Source: Bacillus sp. ZZV12-4809 (GTDB lineage Bacteria > Bacillota > Bacilli > Bacillales > Cytobacillaceae). Taken from it: a stretch of 64,000 nucleotides of DNA. The stretch is from contig NZ_VCRN01000001.1 of NCBI RefSeq assembly GCF_009849585.1, positions 310,001-374,000 of the forward strand. Reading direction: 5' to 3'. A model generated the notes under the pieces. That model saw only the letters and a program-made list of their open reading frames with translations. It searched no databases and had not been told where the DNA came from. The translations under genes were made by a program, and so were the position numbers. Numbering within the stretch: position 1 is the first letter of the stretch; each line of letters starts with the position of its first letter. This document shows positions 49,008 to 58,449 of the stretch, one piece after another.

Positions 49008-51782
49008 TTGAGTAAAGTGAAGAGTTCGAGCTTAGGATATCCTCGTATTGGAGAACAGAGAGAATGGAAAAAGGCGCTGGAGCAGTTTTGGAAGGGCGCT
49101 ACTGAAAAAGAAGATTTTTTAAAGCACATGGAGGAGCTGCGCCTGAATCATCTGAAAAAACAGCTGGACCAGGGCATTGATCTGGTTCCTGTCGGCGATT
49201 GGAGCATGTACGATCACATGCTGGATACGGCTGTTATGTTTGGGCTGGTGCCAAAACGTTTCGACTATACCGGCGGCAAGGTCACATTGGAGACCTATTT
49301 TGATATGGCCCGGGGAAGCGCTTCTGCTGTTGCGTGTGAAATGACAAAATGGTTTAACACCAACTACCATTATATCGTTCCCGAGCTGGACCAGCATACT
49401 CCTTTCCTGTCTGAAAACCGGCCGCTTCAGTTCTTTAAAGAAGCGAAGCAAAAGCTCGGCATCACAGGCAAACCGGTCATCATCGGCCCCATCACCTTTG
49501 TCAAATTAGCGAAAGGCTATAAAAAGGCCGAACTCGCGCAAATGGTGCACCTGTTTGTGCCTTTGTATGCCCAGATACTCAAAGAGCTTGAGGAAGCCGG
49601 TGCTGAATGGGTGCAGATGGATGAGCCGATTCTATGCAGCACGCTCACCCATGAAGACAACCAGCTTTTTAAAGATGTGTACGGGCTATTAAGCGAAGCA
49701 GTCCCGGGCATCAAGCTGATTCTTCAGACTTATTTTGATTCAGTGGAATTTTTTAGAGAATTAGTCTCCCTCCCTGTTCACGGAATAGGCCTTGATTTTG
49801 TCCATGATGATGGACGGAACCTGGAAGCCTTGAAGAAATTTGGATTTCCAAAGGATAAAACGCTGGCCGTCGGTGTGATTGATGGCCGCAATATTTGGAG
49901 AGCTGATTTGGAGAAATGCTTCAGGCTGCTGGAGGAAGTTTCCGAATACACTGAGAACCTGATTGTCCAGCCGGCTTCTTCTCTCCTGCATGTTCCGGTT
50001 ACTGTTAAAAATGAAGAAGAATTGCATCCTGTATTAAAAAACAGCCTCTCTTTTGCGAATGAAAAGCTGCGGGAAATCGCCATTCTTTCAGATGGACTTC
50101 AAAACAGCAGAGAGAAAGCGGCCGATGAAATAGCCGCAAGCTCAGCTGCCAACCGAACATTCGCGGACCTGCCCGAACGAAAGCATCAGGAGGTAAGAGA
50201 AAAAATGGCGAACCTTCAGGCATTGAACAGGGAACGGTCCGCTCCGTTTGAAGTCCGGCATCAGGCGCAGGAAGCTGCCTTTAAGCTGCCGATTCTTCCA
50301 ACAACCACCATCGGCAGCCTTCCACAGACAGCTGAGGTCCGGAAAGAGCGCCTTAAATGGCGTAAAGACGAGATCACACATGAGGCCTATGAACAATTTA
50401 TACAGGCTGAGATCAAAAAATGGATCAGCATTCAGGAAGATCTGGGATTGGATGTGCTGGTCCACGGGGAATTCGAGCGGACCGACATGGTTGAATATTT
50501 CGGCGAAAAGCTGGGTGGCTTTCAATTCACGAAATGGGGCTGGGTGCAATCCTATGGGTCACGGTGTGTCAAACCGCCGATCATTTATGGGGATGTGTTT
50601 TTCAAGGCACCGATGACACTGAAGGAATCCGTCTATGCGCAGTCTCTGACATCCAAGCCGGTAAAAGGGATGCTGACAGGACCTATCACCATTCTGAACT
50701 GGTCATTTGTCCGGAATGATCTGCCCCGCTATGCAGTAGCAAACCAGATTGCTCTGGCATTAAGAAAAGAGATCGAAACCCTTGAGGAGCACGGTATCCG
50801 GATGATCCAGGTGGATGAGCCCGCACTAAGGGAAGGGCTTCCTTTAAAAAGGGAGAATTGGGACAGCTACCTGCATGCAGCTGTGGATGCCTTTAAACTG
50901 GCTACGGCATCTGTGAAAAATGATACCCAAATCCATACCCATATGTGCTACTCCAATTTCAAAGATATTATCGAAGCCATTGATGCACTGGATGCAGATG
51001 TCATTTCCATCGAAACCTCCAGAAGCCATGGCGAGCTGATTGGGGCCTTTGAGGAAAGCATCTATTCGAAGGGCATTGGACTTGGCATTTATGATATTCA
51101 CAGTCCACGGGTACCAAGTGTGGAGGAAATGACCCGTAATATTGACCGGGCACTGAAGGTCCTGGATCCAAGGCTGTTCTGGATTAACCCGGACTGCGGC
51201 CTGAAAACACGCGGCATAGCAGAAGCCACCGGGGCATTGGCCGTGATGGTGGATGCCGCGCGCCAGGCCAGGGAAAAACTGCTGGCCCAATGGCTTGAAG
51301 CGGAAACTGCAGAGAATACCCATTCAACAGAAGTGTCGAAAACCGTCCAGACCCGATTGGTCCTCCCGCCTGACACGAACCATCTGCAGACGATCTTTGG
51401 CGGAAAAGTGCTGGCCTATATTGACGAAATTGCGGCACTGGCGGCTATGAAGCATGCCAACAGCGCGGTCGTGACTGCCTCCATTGACTCGGTCGATTTC
51501 CTCTCGTCTGCTAAAGTCGGGGATGCGTTAAGCCTGGAAGCCTATGTCACTTCCACTGGCCGGACATCAATGGAGATTTACGTGAAAGTCACGTCTACGA
51601 ACCTCCTGACAGGCGAAAGCACACTGACGACCGAGTCCTTCCTGACCATGGTTGCCGTAGATGAAAGCGGGAAGCCGGTTCCGGTTCCGAAAGTCATCCC
51701 ATTAACAGATGAAGAAATCCGGCTGCATGCAACGGCAGCTGCAAGGAAGGAACACCGGATCAATCGGGCGAGCATCCGCTGA
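49008..51782 (+). CDS. metE: MetE methionine synthase fused to a YkhA-type acyl-CoA thioesterase
   Basis: The protein has 924 residues. Residues 1 to about 757 are a full cobalamin-independent methionine synthase that methylates homocysteine with 5-methyltetrahydropteroyl-triglutamate. The zinc ligands His645, Cys647, Glu669 and Cys730 are all present (HMC, SIETSRSH and PDCGL), each at +4 relative to E. coli MetE. After a linker of about 18 residues rich in Glu, Ala and Thr, residues about 776-924 match YkhA-type hotdog acyl-CoA thioesterases (LPPDTNHLQTIFGGKVLAYI, ASIDSVDFL, GKPVPVPKVIP). The frame is open throughout. The start is TTG 49008. An upstream ATG at 48954 is inside the terminator. 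MetE alone is about 760 residues, so the extra domain is genuine. Confidence 0.93.
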   Translation: MSKVKSSSLGYPRIGEQREWKKALEQFWKGATEKEDFLKHMEELRLNHLKKQLDQGIDLVPVGDWSMYDHMLDTAVMFGLVPKRFDYTGGKVTLETYFDMARGSASAVACEMTKWFNTNYHYIVPELDQHTPFLSENRPLQFFKEAKQKLGITGKPVIIGPITFVKLAKGYKKAELAQMVHLFVPLYAQILKELEEAGAEWVQMDEPILCSTLTHEDNQLFKDVYGLLSEAVPGIKLILQTYFDSVEFFRELVSLPVHGIGLDFVHDDGRNLEALKKFGFPKDKTLAVGVIDGRNIWRADLEKCFRLLEEVSEYTENLIVQPASSLLHVPVTVKNEEELHPVLKNSLSFANEKLREIAILSDGLQNSREKAADEIAASSAANRTFADLPERKHQEVREKMANLQALNRERSAPFEVRHQAQEAAFKLPILPTTTIGSLPQTAEVRKERLKWRKDEITHEAYEQFIQAEIKKWISIQEDLGLDVLVHGEFERTDMVEYFGEKLGGFQFTKWGWVQSYGSRCVKPPIIYGDVFFKAPMTLKESVYAQSLTSKPVKGMLTGPITILNWSFVRNDLPRYAVANQIALALRKEIETLEEHGIRMIQVDEPALREGLPLKRENWDSYLHAAVDAFKLATASVKNDTQIHTHMCYSNFKDIIEAIDALDADVISIETSRSHGELIGAFEESIYSKGIGLGIYDIHSPRVPSVEEMTRNIDRALKVLDPRLFWINPDCGLKTRGIAEATGALAVMVDAARQAREKLLAQWLEAETAENTHSTEVSKTVQTRLVLPPDTNHLQTIFGGKVLAYIDEIAALAAMKHANSAVVTASIDSVDFLSSAKVGDALSLEAYVTSTGRTSMEIYVKVTSTNLLTGESTLTTESFLTMVAVDESGKPVPVPKVIPLTDEEIRLHATAAARKEHRINRASIR

Positions 51783-51829
51783 TGAGGGTTTACTCCCTGA
51801 TGTAATGCCATAACTCAGAGTAAATTAGG

Positions 51830-51856
51830 GGACAGGGTTCCCCCCTGTCCTTTCTA
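51830..51856 (+). terminator. metE fusion terminator
   Basis: GGACAGGG and CCCTGTCC form an 8-bp stem followed by TTTCT. It follows the fusion gene stop by 48 bp. Confidence 0.8.
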
Positions 51857-52042
51857 TGTCAGAAAAAAGTACAGCGGGGTCATCACAAGAAATAAGGCTT
51901 GAAAAAAACACCCGCCAGCACAGCCAAGACAGCCTTCATCCGCCAGCTGTTCACCCGCTTCATATATATTCTCCCCTACATCCCAGCCATTGTCCTCTTC
52001 TTCACCCTTGTACTTTTGGCTATTCTCTTTGTCTTGAATCAT
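51854..52042 (-). CDS. Small acidic, cysteine/glycine-bearing membrane protein
   Basis: The protein has 62 residues. The N-terminal 35 residues are acidic and hydrophilic (EEEDNGWDVGENIYEAGEQL). They are followed by CLGCAGGC and one membrane segment up to the C-terminus. A good AAAAAAGGAG site precedes ATG 52042 by 6 bp. I do not recognise a family. The Cys-x-x-Cys-x-x-x-Cys spacing next to the membrane is unusual for a random frame and could bind a metal or be modified. Confidence 0.65.
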   Translation of the reverse strand: MIQDKENSQKYKGEEEDNGWDVGENIYEAGEQLADEGCLGCAGGCFFQALFLVMTPLYFFLT

Positions 52043-52110
52043 AGATACTCCTTTTTTCTGATAGATAATAATTTTTCAGAAAAAAAGAAAAGACCCATGT
52101 GGCCCTCCCT

Positions 52111-52719
52111 TTAATAATGAATCTTATATTTCTCCGCCAGTATTTTTATATCCAGCCTGTAGAGAAGATCAATCATCCGAGTTCCGATCATCTGGCAGAT
52201 CACGGCATACACAATGACCTTCCAGTCCACGACAACCCCCGTAAGAAGCAGCAGACAGCCATTTATGTAAAATAATGTCCGTCCCGGCGCACTTCCCCTT
52301 GCTTTAGAGATGATTAGCGCTAGGATATCCATGCCACCGGAGGAAGCCCCCATCCGGAATAAAATGCCGACTCCTATTCCGAAAATAACAGCACCCAGCA
52401 GTAAATCCAACAGGACCGGATTAAGTGGCTCTGATGCTAAGGGAGTCAGAAGATCGATTGTTACGGAAGTGACTGATACACAATAGAGCGTCCAGATTAC
52501 ACTGCTTTTCCCCAGCCACTTTGCTGCTGCGAGGAGAAGGCCTGCGTTCAGCACCCACAATGTGACCGAATAAGGTGTATTCATCAGATAATTTAATAGT
52601 ACTGCCAGACTTGCAGCGCCACCCGACGGGATAAAATGCGGAAACAAGAAAAAAGTCATCGCGATTCCCTGGATGACGGCGGCCATTCCCAAAATCAAAG
52701 ATTTATAGAGTACGTGCAT
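52111..52719 (-). CDS. YitT family membrane protein
   Basis: The protein has 202 residues and five to six membrane segments of the YitT/DUF161 family (IPSGGAASLAVLLNYL after helix 1, then FRMGASSGGMDILALI near residue 125). It lacks the C-terminal DUF2179 cytoplasmic domain that many YitT proteins carry, so it is a short type. The function of the family is unknown. It is monocistronic. Confidence 0.85.
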   Translation of the reverse strand: MHVLYKSLILGMAAVIQGIAMTFFLFPHFIPSGGAASLAVLLNYLMNTPYSVTLWVLNAGLLLAAAKWLGKSSVIWTLYCVSVTSVTIDLLTPLASEPLNPVLLDLLLGAVIFGIGVGILFRMGASSGGMDILALIISKARGSAPGRTLFYINGCLLLLTGVVVDWKVIVYAVICQMIGTRMIDLLYRLDIKILAEKYKIHY

Positions 52720-52796
52720 GACAAAAACTCCTAACGTTTTTCCTTACTCTATCTTATAATAATTCCATAGAATAAGAAACCATGCGAGGTGATAGA

Positions 52797-53306
52797 ATGT
52801 CCATTCCTTTTGAAACAGAACGGCTCCTGCTCCGGACCATGCAGGGAGATGACCTGGAAGCCGTTTATGAGATTTGGGGCAGCCCCGAGGTAATGAAATA
52901 CTGCGGCGGCGCCAGTACTAAAAGCCGTATCGAGCGCTCTATCGATTTTTATAGGGAGCTGCAAAATGAAAAGGGCTACTCGGTTTACACTGTTCTGCAA
53001 AAAGAAACCTCTGCCATCATTGGGGTTTGCGGGTTTAACCCGGCAGAAGATGAACATGAAGCCGAGCTTATTTATCATTTTAATCAGCATTACTGGGGAA
53101 AAGGATATGCTGCAGAAGCATCCGCTGCATGCTTGGCTGTTATAAGGAAAAATTGCCCGCGTATCCGGAAAGTGATTGCGGCTGTGGATCCGGCCAACCC
53201 TGCTTCCGGGAAGGTGCTCCGGAAAATCGGCATGACCCCGGCTGGGATGAAGTGGTTTGAAGATACACAGCAGGAAGAACTGTGTTTTGAACTGGAGCTT
53301 GCGTAA
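52797..53306 (+). CDS. GNAT family N-acetyltransferase (RimJ/RimL-like)
   Basis: The 169-residue protein has the GNAT fold. FETERLLLRTMQGDDLEAV is the usual start of RimJ/RimL-type enzymes, and the acetyl-CoA-binding loop follows strand 4 (NQHYWGKGYAAEASAA, near residue 100). ATG 52797 is preceded by GAGGTGA, and an upstream in-frame codon at 52782 is rejected. The substrate, a protein N-terminus or a small amine, is not evident. Confidence 0.88.
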   Translation: MSIPFETERLLLRTMQGDDLEAVYEIWGSPEVMKYCGGASTKSRIERSIDFYRELQNEKGYSVYTVLQKETSAIIGVCGFNPAEDEHEAELIYHFNQHYWGKGYAAEASAACLAVIRKNCPRIRKVIAAVDPANPASGKVLRKIGMTPAGMKWFEDTQQEELCFELELA

Positions 53307-53332
53307 ACAATTCACCTTCTTATTTTGCTGAG

Positions 53333-53365
53333 AAATAAAAAACGAGTCTGCACTTGCTGCAGACC
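53333..53365 (-). terminator. Terminator of the X-Pro dipeptidyl-peptidase gene
   Basis: GTCTGCA and TGCAGAC arms, followed by CGTTTTTTATTT on the minus strand beyond the stop at 53382. Confidence 0.75.
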
Positions 53366-53381
53366 CGGCTCTTTTATTCTA

Positions 53382-55271
53382 TTAAAATCCAACTGCCTTT
53401 TTTCCGCCCACAACAGGCAGGCTGATGTAACTTTGCCCGAGCTTTACTTCAAACGTGGCCTCTGTTGTGGATGGAATGGTACGTCTTCGGTCGCTTCCGG
53501 CGATGATAATGCCGATTCGGTGACCTTTCTTAAATACATAGTCTTCAGGCAAAACACTCCACTCAAACTTATAATTCTTGCCTCCTTTTAAAGGTTCCTC
53601 CTTCTCAATCGTTTTCCAGTTTTTCGGATCAAACCATCCTCTTGTCACGACTTCATATGGTGCTGTGTGAGTAGTTTTTTCTGTTTCTTTGTAGCATGCA
53701 TCATCAGTTGAGATACTTTCTCCCCAACAGCTTTCTGTATTGAGAGTTCGCACTCCCTCTCCCGGGCCTTCATGATGAATGCGGGTATCCGTTCCATAAT
53801 CTACAATGAGAACTGTCAAATTAGAGTCTTCCTTATTGACCTTTGCCCGAAGTGAAATTTCAGGAATGCCACTCAAACGGACATCTTCTGCAAGCTGTGG
53901 AGATAAAAATGCCAGGCGGTCGCTTTTGACAGCCGTTTCATTGGTGACCATCTGCTGCTCAGTTTGTGTCGGGTTATCTGTAAAGGATTGCTGAAAATTG
54001 CCCTTCACAGGTCCAGTTGTCAGCATGCCATTTGTCTCTTCATTCTCACCTGGCGCTAATCGTATTTTTACATTTGCTGCATTTTGATCGGGCCATGAGG
54101 TTTGGGTTTCCCAATTATCCGCACCTCTTTCAATATCAACGGCAGGCTCGTCCATAATGCCGTTCTCAATATCCATCAGCCAGTAGTCAAACCAGCGCTG
54201 CAGTGTATCAACCCACTCTGCTCTTCGGAAGTCAAATGGATCGACATGGCCCGTTTGCGTGAGCCATAGTTTTCTCGGAACATCTTCTTTGGATAGAGCT
54301 ATCCACCAATCCGCGAGGTGATTCATTTTTACATTGAAATCATTTAATCCATGAACTGCAAACACACTTGCTTTTACATTTTTTACGTCCTTAACGTAAT
54401 TTCTTTCATCCCAAAACTCATTATAATCTCCCGATGGGTCATCCGCTTCCGCATTCAAGCGATCAAACACCGGCTTACAGGCCTCTTTGCGGGAGCTGCT
54501 GGCCACTCTGCTTGCCAGGCCTCCTGGCCCGTTGTTGTAATATGTAAGCCCCTCATGGCGATAATAATTGTACCAGCTGCTAATGGCACCAATTGGAACA
54601 ATTGTCTTTAAGCCTTCCACTCCTGTAGCGGCAACCCCATTGGCCAGCGTGCCGTCATAGGACTTTCCAATCATTCCGACATTCCCGGTTGTCCAATCTG
54701 CTTTCACTTCATTATTATCATGATCCCATGCTTTTGCTCTGCCATTCATCCAGTCAATTACAACCCGGATGCTTTCAATTTCCTCATATCCGCCTGTTGT
54801 CGGACAGCCATCAGAATTGTTCGTCCCAACCATCTCGGGCAAAGCGACTGCATAACCTCTTGGAACAAAATAATTATCATAAAATAGAGGAAACTTCTCA
54901 TTAATGCCATCCTTATCCCCGTCTTTCACTTCACTTTCATTTCCCCGCCCCATACTCTCATAATACGGACTCGCATCCATGATCACGGGAACCTTGAGTC
55001 CCTCTTCTGTTTCTTTCGGACGAATGATATCCACGGCAATTCTGTCTTGTTTTCCGTTTTCATCCGAATCCAGTGTGGATTCGACATAGACCGTCTCACG
55101 AATCGCCTCTTCATATGAATAAATCGGCTGAGACTTTGCCTCCTCGATTGGTGCTGCCTGTGCCGGTTTCTCTTTCACAGCTGCATTGGCAGGCGTGTAA
55201 GCAAATGATGATAGAGTCATAGAAATGACCGCTAACAAAGCTGCAGATCTGAGAAGCTTTTTCTTTCTCAT
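53382..55271 (-). CDS. Secreted Xaa-Pro dipeptidyl-peptidase (S15 family)
   Basis: This 629-residue exported enzyme cleaves X-Pro dipeptides from peptide N-termini. A signal peptide covers about residues 1-30 (KKKLLRS, a hydrophobic core, then an ANA-AV-type cleavage site). The alpha/beta-hydrolase core has the nucleophile Ser204 in MIGKSYDGT, the acid in HGLNDFNVK and the histidine in TQTGHVDPF. A C-terminal jelly-roll PepX-C domain runs from about residue 390. The cocaine-esterase-like S15 subgroup shares this layout, so an esterase activity is the main alternative. It is not in an operon. Confidence 0.9.
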   Translation of the reverse strand: MRKKKLLRSAALLAVISMTLSSFAYTPANAAVKEKPAQAAPIEEAKSQPIYSYEEAIRETVYVESTLDSDENGKQDRIAVDIIRPKETEEGLKVPVIMDASPYYESMGRGNESEVKDGDKDGINEKFPLFYDNYFVPRGYAVALPEMVGTNNSDGCPTTGGYEEIESIRVVIDWMNGRAKAWDHDNNEVKADWTTGNVGMIGKSYDGTLANGVAATGVEGLKTIVPIGAISSWYNYYRHEGLTYYNNGPGGLASRVASSSRKEACKPVFDRLNAEADDPSGDYNEFWDERNYVKDVKNVKASVFAVHGLNDFNVKMNHLADWWIALSKEDVPRKLWLTQTGHVDPFDFRRAEWVDTLQRWFDYWLMDIENGIMDEPAVDIERGADNWETQTSWPDQNAANVKIRLAPGENEETNGMLTTGPVKGNFQQSFTDNPTQTEQQMVTNETAVKSDRLAFLSPQLAEDVRLSGIPEISLRAKVNKEDSNLTVLIVDYGTDTRIHHEGPGEGVRTLNTESCWGESISTDDACYKETEKTTHTAPYEVVTRGWFDPKNWKTIEKEEPLKGGKNYKFEWSVLPEDYVFKKGHRIGIIIAGSDRRRTIPSTTEATFEVKLGQSYISLPVVGGKKAVGF

Positions 55272-55510
55272 AGAATCCCTCCTCTATTATTTGCAACTCA
55301 TTATATTTCGAGTATGGAAATATTAATAGATTACTTTTTCCTAAAATTCAATATTTTTGAAAAAATGTTACTTAGTTACTAATAGTAGGAAAGTCTCGGA
55401 AGTGGCAGTCTTCCTTTTAACAGAACGTTACAACACTAGTCGAGGATATACAGATGCAGCTGCTGGAGAGTCATCAATTTGACAGCAGGAACTGATTTTT
55501 TGACAAAAAA

Positions 55511-55541
55511 AACCTGGCACTCACCAAGAGTGCCAGGTACC
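55511..55541 (-). terminator. Terminator of the YeeE/YedE gene
   Basis: ACCTGGCACTC and GAGTGCCAGGT form an 11-bp perfect stem followed by eight T residues on the minus strand. Confidence 0.9.
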
Positions 55542-55543
55542 TA

Positions 55544-56806
55544 TTAACAAACCGAATCAGTAGATTTCGGGTTCTTCAATCCAAACAGCGGACGGATGAA
55601 CAGCGCTACACCTGTTCCGAGCATAGCCATGATCGCCCATACCCAGCCGTGCAGGCTGAAAGATGCGATTCCTCCGAAGTAGGCACCGATGTTGCAGCCG
55701 AATGCAAGGCGGGAACCATATCCCATCAGCAGTCCGCCGACAACCGCAGCACCTGCAACACCCGGCTTGATTTTGCCAGGCTTGAACGTTCCCTGTGATG
55801 CCGCTGAAATGAAGGCACCCAGGATGATGCCGAAGTTCATGACGCTAGTAGAATCAGCCAGCACTGTGTTTTTCAATGCTGCCAGGTTCGGTTCAGTCGC
55901 AAAATAACCCCATGATGTTACGTCGATGCCCATTGCCATCAGTGCTTTTCCGCCCCATAATGCGAATGCGGATGTGATGCCCCAAGGCGTTCCGCGGACA
56001 GTAAGAGTCAGTGCATTCAGCACAGCCAGAACGATTGCTGCTGCGAACAAAGGCCATGAACCTCTCAGCACTTTTTTCCATCCAGCCGTTGTAGGCAATG
56101 CTTTCATCATTGGCGCTTTGCGCTTTTTCGCGATTTGAAGGGTTACCCAATAGATCAGGCCAAATACAGCAAGCTGAACAACCAATGCCCCGCCATATCC
56201 AAGACCCGTAGAGGTAGCCAAAGAAATCGGCGGCAATGCTGGTGTTTCTTCCATCCAGAATGAGAAGTGATACGCTCCGATCGTGGAACCAGCGATGAAA
56301 GAAATAAGCGTAAGGATCATGGAGGATTGCCCTCCCCCTACAGAGTACAATGTACCGGATGCACAGCCATTCCCAAGCTGCATCCCAATTCCAAAAATAA
56401 AGGAACCAAATAGGACACTGACTCCTACAGGAGACACATATCCTTTAGGCTCAATTCCTGTAAAACTGAAGCCAGTGCTTAAAATAACCGCAAACAATGC
56501 TGAAGCAACGGCCAGCATCAGCATATGCGCCTGCAGCCCCTGCCCGTTTCCCACGCTGGCAAATCGCCTGAAGGCAGACGTAAAGCCGAACCGTGCGTGC
56601 AGCAGGGTCATGCCGATTGCAATTCCAATAATGAATAATACTCCCTGCGTCATGTCTGCTGCATTTATGATAGAAATGAACAAAATGATAGCCGCAAGAA
56701 CACCAGCTGCAACAAATGGCTTTTGAATCGGATTTAAGTTTGAAACAACTGTTGTAGGTGCTGAAATCCATGATTTATTTTTCATTTCAACTTGAGCCAA
56801 CTTCAT
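55544..56806 (-). CDS. YeeE/YedE family sulfur transporter
   Basis: The 420-residue protein has about 12-13 membrane segments in two inverted YeeE/YedE repeats. Each repeat carries a conserved cysteine loop, LGNGCASGTLYSVGGG near residue 145 and LAFGCNIGAYFGGI near 370. These cysteines in the thiosulfate transporter TsuA relay the substrate through the membrane. The likely role is thiosulfate or related sulfur-compound import. No sulfur-transferase partner lies next to it. The gene is monocistronic, with a strong terminator. Confidence 0.9.
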   Translation of the reverse strand: MKLAQVEMKNKSWISAPTTVVSNLNPIQKPFVAAGVLAAIILFISIINAADMTQGVLFIIGIAIGMTLLHARFGFTSAFRRFASVGNGQGLQAHMLMLAVASALFAVILSTGFSFTGIEPKGYVSPVGVSVLFGSFIFGIGMQLGNGCASGTLYSVGGGQSSMILTLISFIAGSTIGAYHFSFWMEETPALPPISLATSTGLGYGGALVVQLAVFGLIYWVTLQIAKKRKAPMMKALPTTAGWKKVLRGSWPLFAAAIVLAVLNALTLTVRGTPWGITSAFALWGGKALMAMGIDVTSWGYFATEPNLAALKNTVLADSTSVMNFGIILGAFISAASQGTFKPGKIKPGVAGAAVVGGLLMGYGSRLAFGCNIGAYFGGIASFSLHGWVWAIMAMLGTGVALFIRPLFGLKNPKSTDSVC

Positions 56807-56976
56807 TCACTCCTTTTCTTATCTTTTTAGTCGGATTAAAGTGCTATTTTATACTAAATTATTTTAAAAGTAAATGGTGAATTTTTCATTCCACCAATGA
56901 TTTCCGGTGGGACACCTGATATAATTATATATTTGGAGAGTCATAATTTCATAAGGCAGGAAAGGAAAGGATATCA

Positions 56977-58407
56977 TTGCTTAAGCGGCTAAAAGGGCCT
57001 TCATGGGCCGTCATCTTCGTCTTCATTGCAGGCATTTATTACTTCATCAGCTCTGGAGCAGACAGCAGTCTCCAGGCTTTTTCGAGAACAGAAACCACTT
57101 CCCCGGCAGCTTTCCCCGGATTAAATCTTGAAACCCGGACAAAGGAAACGAAATCTTATACCCTTGCGATTAGTACTCCGATAACGAAATTCGAGAATTT
57201 GAACAAACCGATGAAAGATTGGATTCAGGCTCAGGAATCAGAATTTCTGAAGACGGTCAAAGCAAACCGGCAGCTGATGGACAGTAAGGAATTCCGTGCC
57301 CATCTTAATATTAAGGCAGAGCCTAAAAAAATCTCCGATACCATGTACACCCTAGTTTTTGAGGCCTACCGATATTCCGGCGGCGCAAACGGCCAGGCTG
57401 AGGTTAAAACGTTCACCGTCGATATCGGCAAGCAGAAAATGGTTCAGCTTGAGGATGTTATCCATATGGATGAGGAATCCCTGGCGACACTCAGGACGCT
57501 GATAAAAAATCAAATGGGCGAGAAGGAAGAACTCCAGGACTATCTGTTTGAGGACTTCCTTGACGAGGCGCTTGAAAATCCGCTGAACTGGAAATGGGCA
57601 CTAAGCGGCAAGCATTTCACGCTTTATTTTAACGAATATGAAATCGCGGCCGGTGCAGCCGGTGCAGTAAAAGTGAAAGTTCCCATCGAACAGATTCGTC
57701 CCCTCTTAAAGGATGAAATCATCCGGCATTTGGAGCTTCCTGACATTCAGGCTCCTGAACCGGAAGTGAGCGAACCAGAAACAGCTCCGCTGGATCCGGC
57801 CGGCAAGTACATTGCCCTTACTTTTGACGATGGGCCACACCCAAAAGTAACACCGCTAATCCTGGATATCTTAAAAAGGCATAATGCAAAGGCTACCTTT
57901 TATATGCTTGGCAGCCAGGCGCAATTTTATCCTGCCCTTGCAAGCCAGGTGGCAGAAGAAGGTCATGAAATCGGCAACCACAGTAACAGTCATGCGGATC
58001 TTTCCTCCCTCGGCGCAAAAGAAATCCGCAAAGAAATGGAAGAAGCCAGCGCCAAAATCAAAGAAGCCAGCGGCCAGCTTCCCGCAACCGTCCGCCCGCC
58101 TTATGGCGCCATGAATGAGGATGTGAAGAAGATTGCCGGAATGGCCCAAACACCGCTTATTCTGTGGTCTGTTGATTCACTCGATTGGAAAACACTCAAT
58201 GCCCATTCAATCAAAAAAATAGTGAAGGCTAATGCCGTGCCAGGCTCGATCGTCTTAATGCACGACATCCATATGCCAACTGCTCAAGCACTGCCGGAAC
58301 TCCTGACTTATCTGGAAAAAGAGGGCTACGAATTCATTACCGTCTCTCAGCTTCTGTCCCTGCAGGAGCAGGAAGTAACCGGCACGTTTTTTGGAAAAAG
58401 ATCATAA
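56977..58407 (+). CDS. pdaC: Peptidoglycan polysaccharide deacetylase (PdaC-like)
   Basis: The protein has 476 residues. A membrane anchor lies at residues 8-25, a DUF4163/DUF3298 region at about 50-250 and a C-terminal NodB deacetylase domain from about residue 275. Catalytic motifs are TFDDGP with Asp284 and Asp285, HSNSH with His335 and His339, RPPYGAMN and SVDSLDWK. This is the architecture of B. subtilis PdaC, which removes acetyl groups from N-acetylmuramic acid. The start is TTG 56977 with a GGAAAGG site upstream. A terminator shared with the GNAT gene follows. Confidence 0.93.
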   Translation: MLKRLKGPSWAVIFVFIAGIYYFISSGADSSLQAFSRTETTSPAAFPGLNLETRTKETKSYTLAISTPITKFENLNKPMKDWIQAQESEFLKTVKANRQLMDSKEFRAHLNIKAEPKKISDTMYTLVFEAYRYSGGANGQAEVKTFTVDIGKQKMVQLEDVIHMDEESLATLRTLIKNQMGEKEELQDYLFEDFLDEALENPLNWKWALSGKHFTLYFNEYEIAAGAAGAVKVKVPIEQIRPLLKDEIIRHLELPDIQAPEPEVSEPETAPLDPAGKYIALTFDDGPHPKVTPLILDILKRHNAKATFYMLGSQAQFYPALASQVAEEGHEIGNHSNSHADLSSLGAKEIRKEMEEASAKIKEASGQLPATVRPPYGAMNEDVKKIAGMAQTPLILWSVDSLDWKTLNAHSIKKIVKANAVPGSIVLMHDIHMPTAQALPELLTYLEKEGYEFITVSQLLSLQEQEVTGTFFGKRS

Positions 58408-58417
58408 GCATACAGCT

Positions 58418-58449
58418 AAACGCTCAGGTTTTTTCCTGAGCGTTTTGTT
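58418..58449. terminator. Bidirectional terminator between pdaC and the GNAT gene
   Basis: AAACGCTCAGG and CCTGAGCGTTT arms around a T-rich loop lie between the converging genes. Confidence 0.87.
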
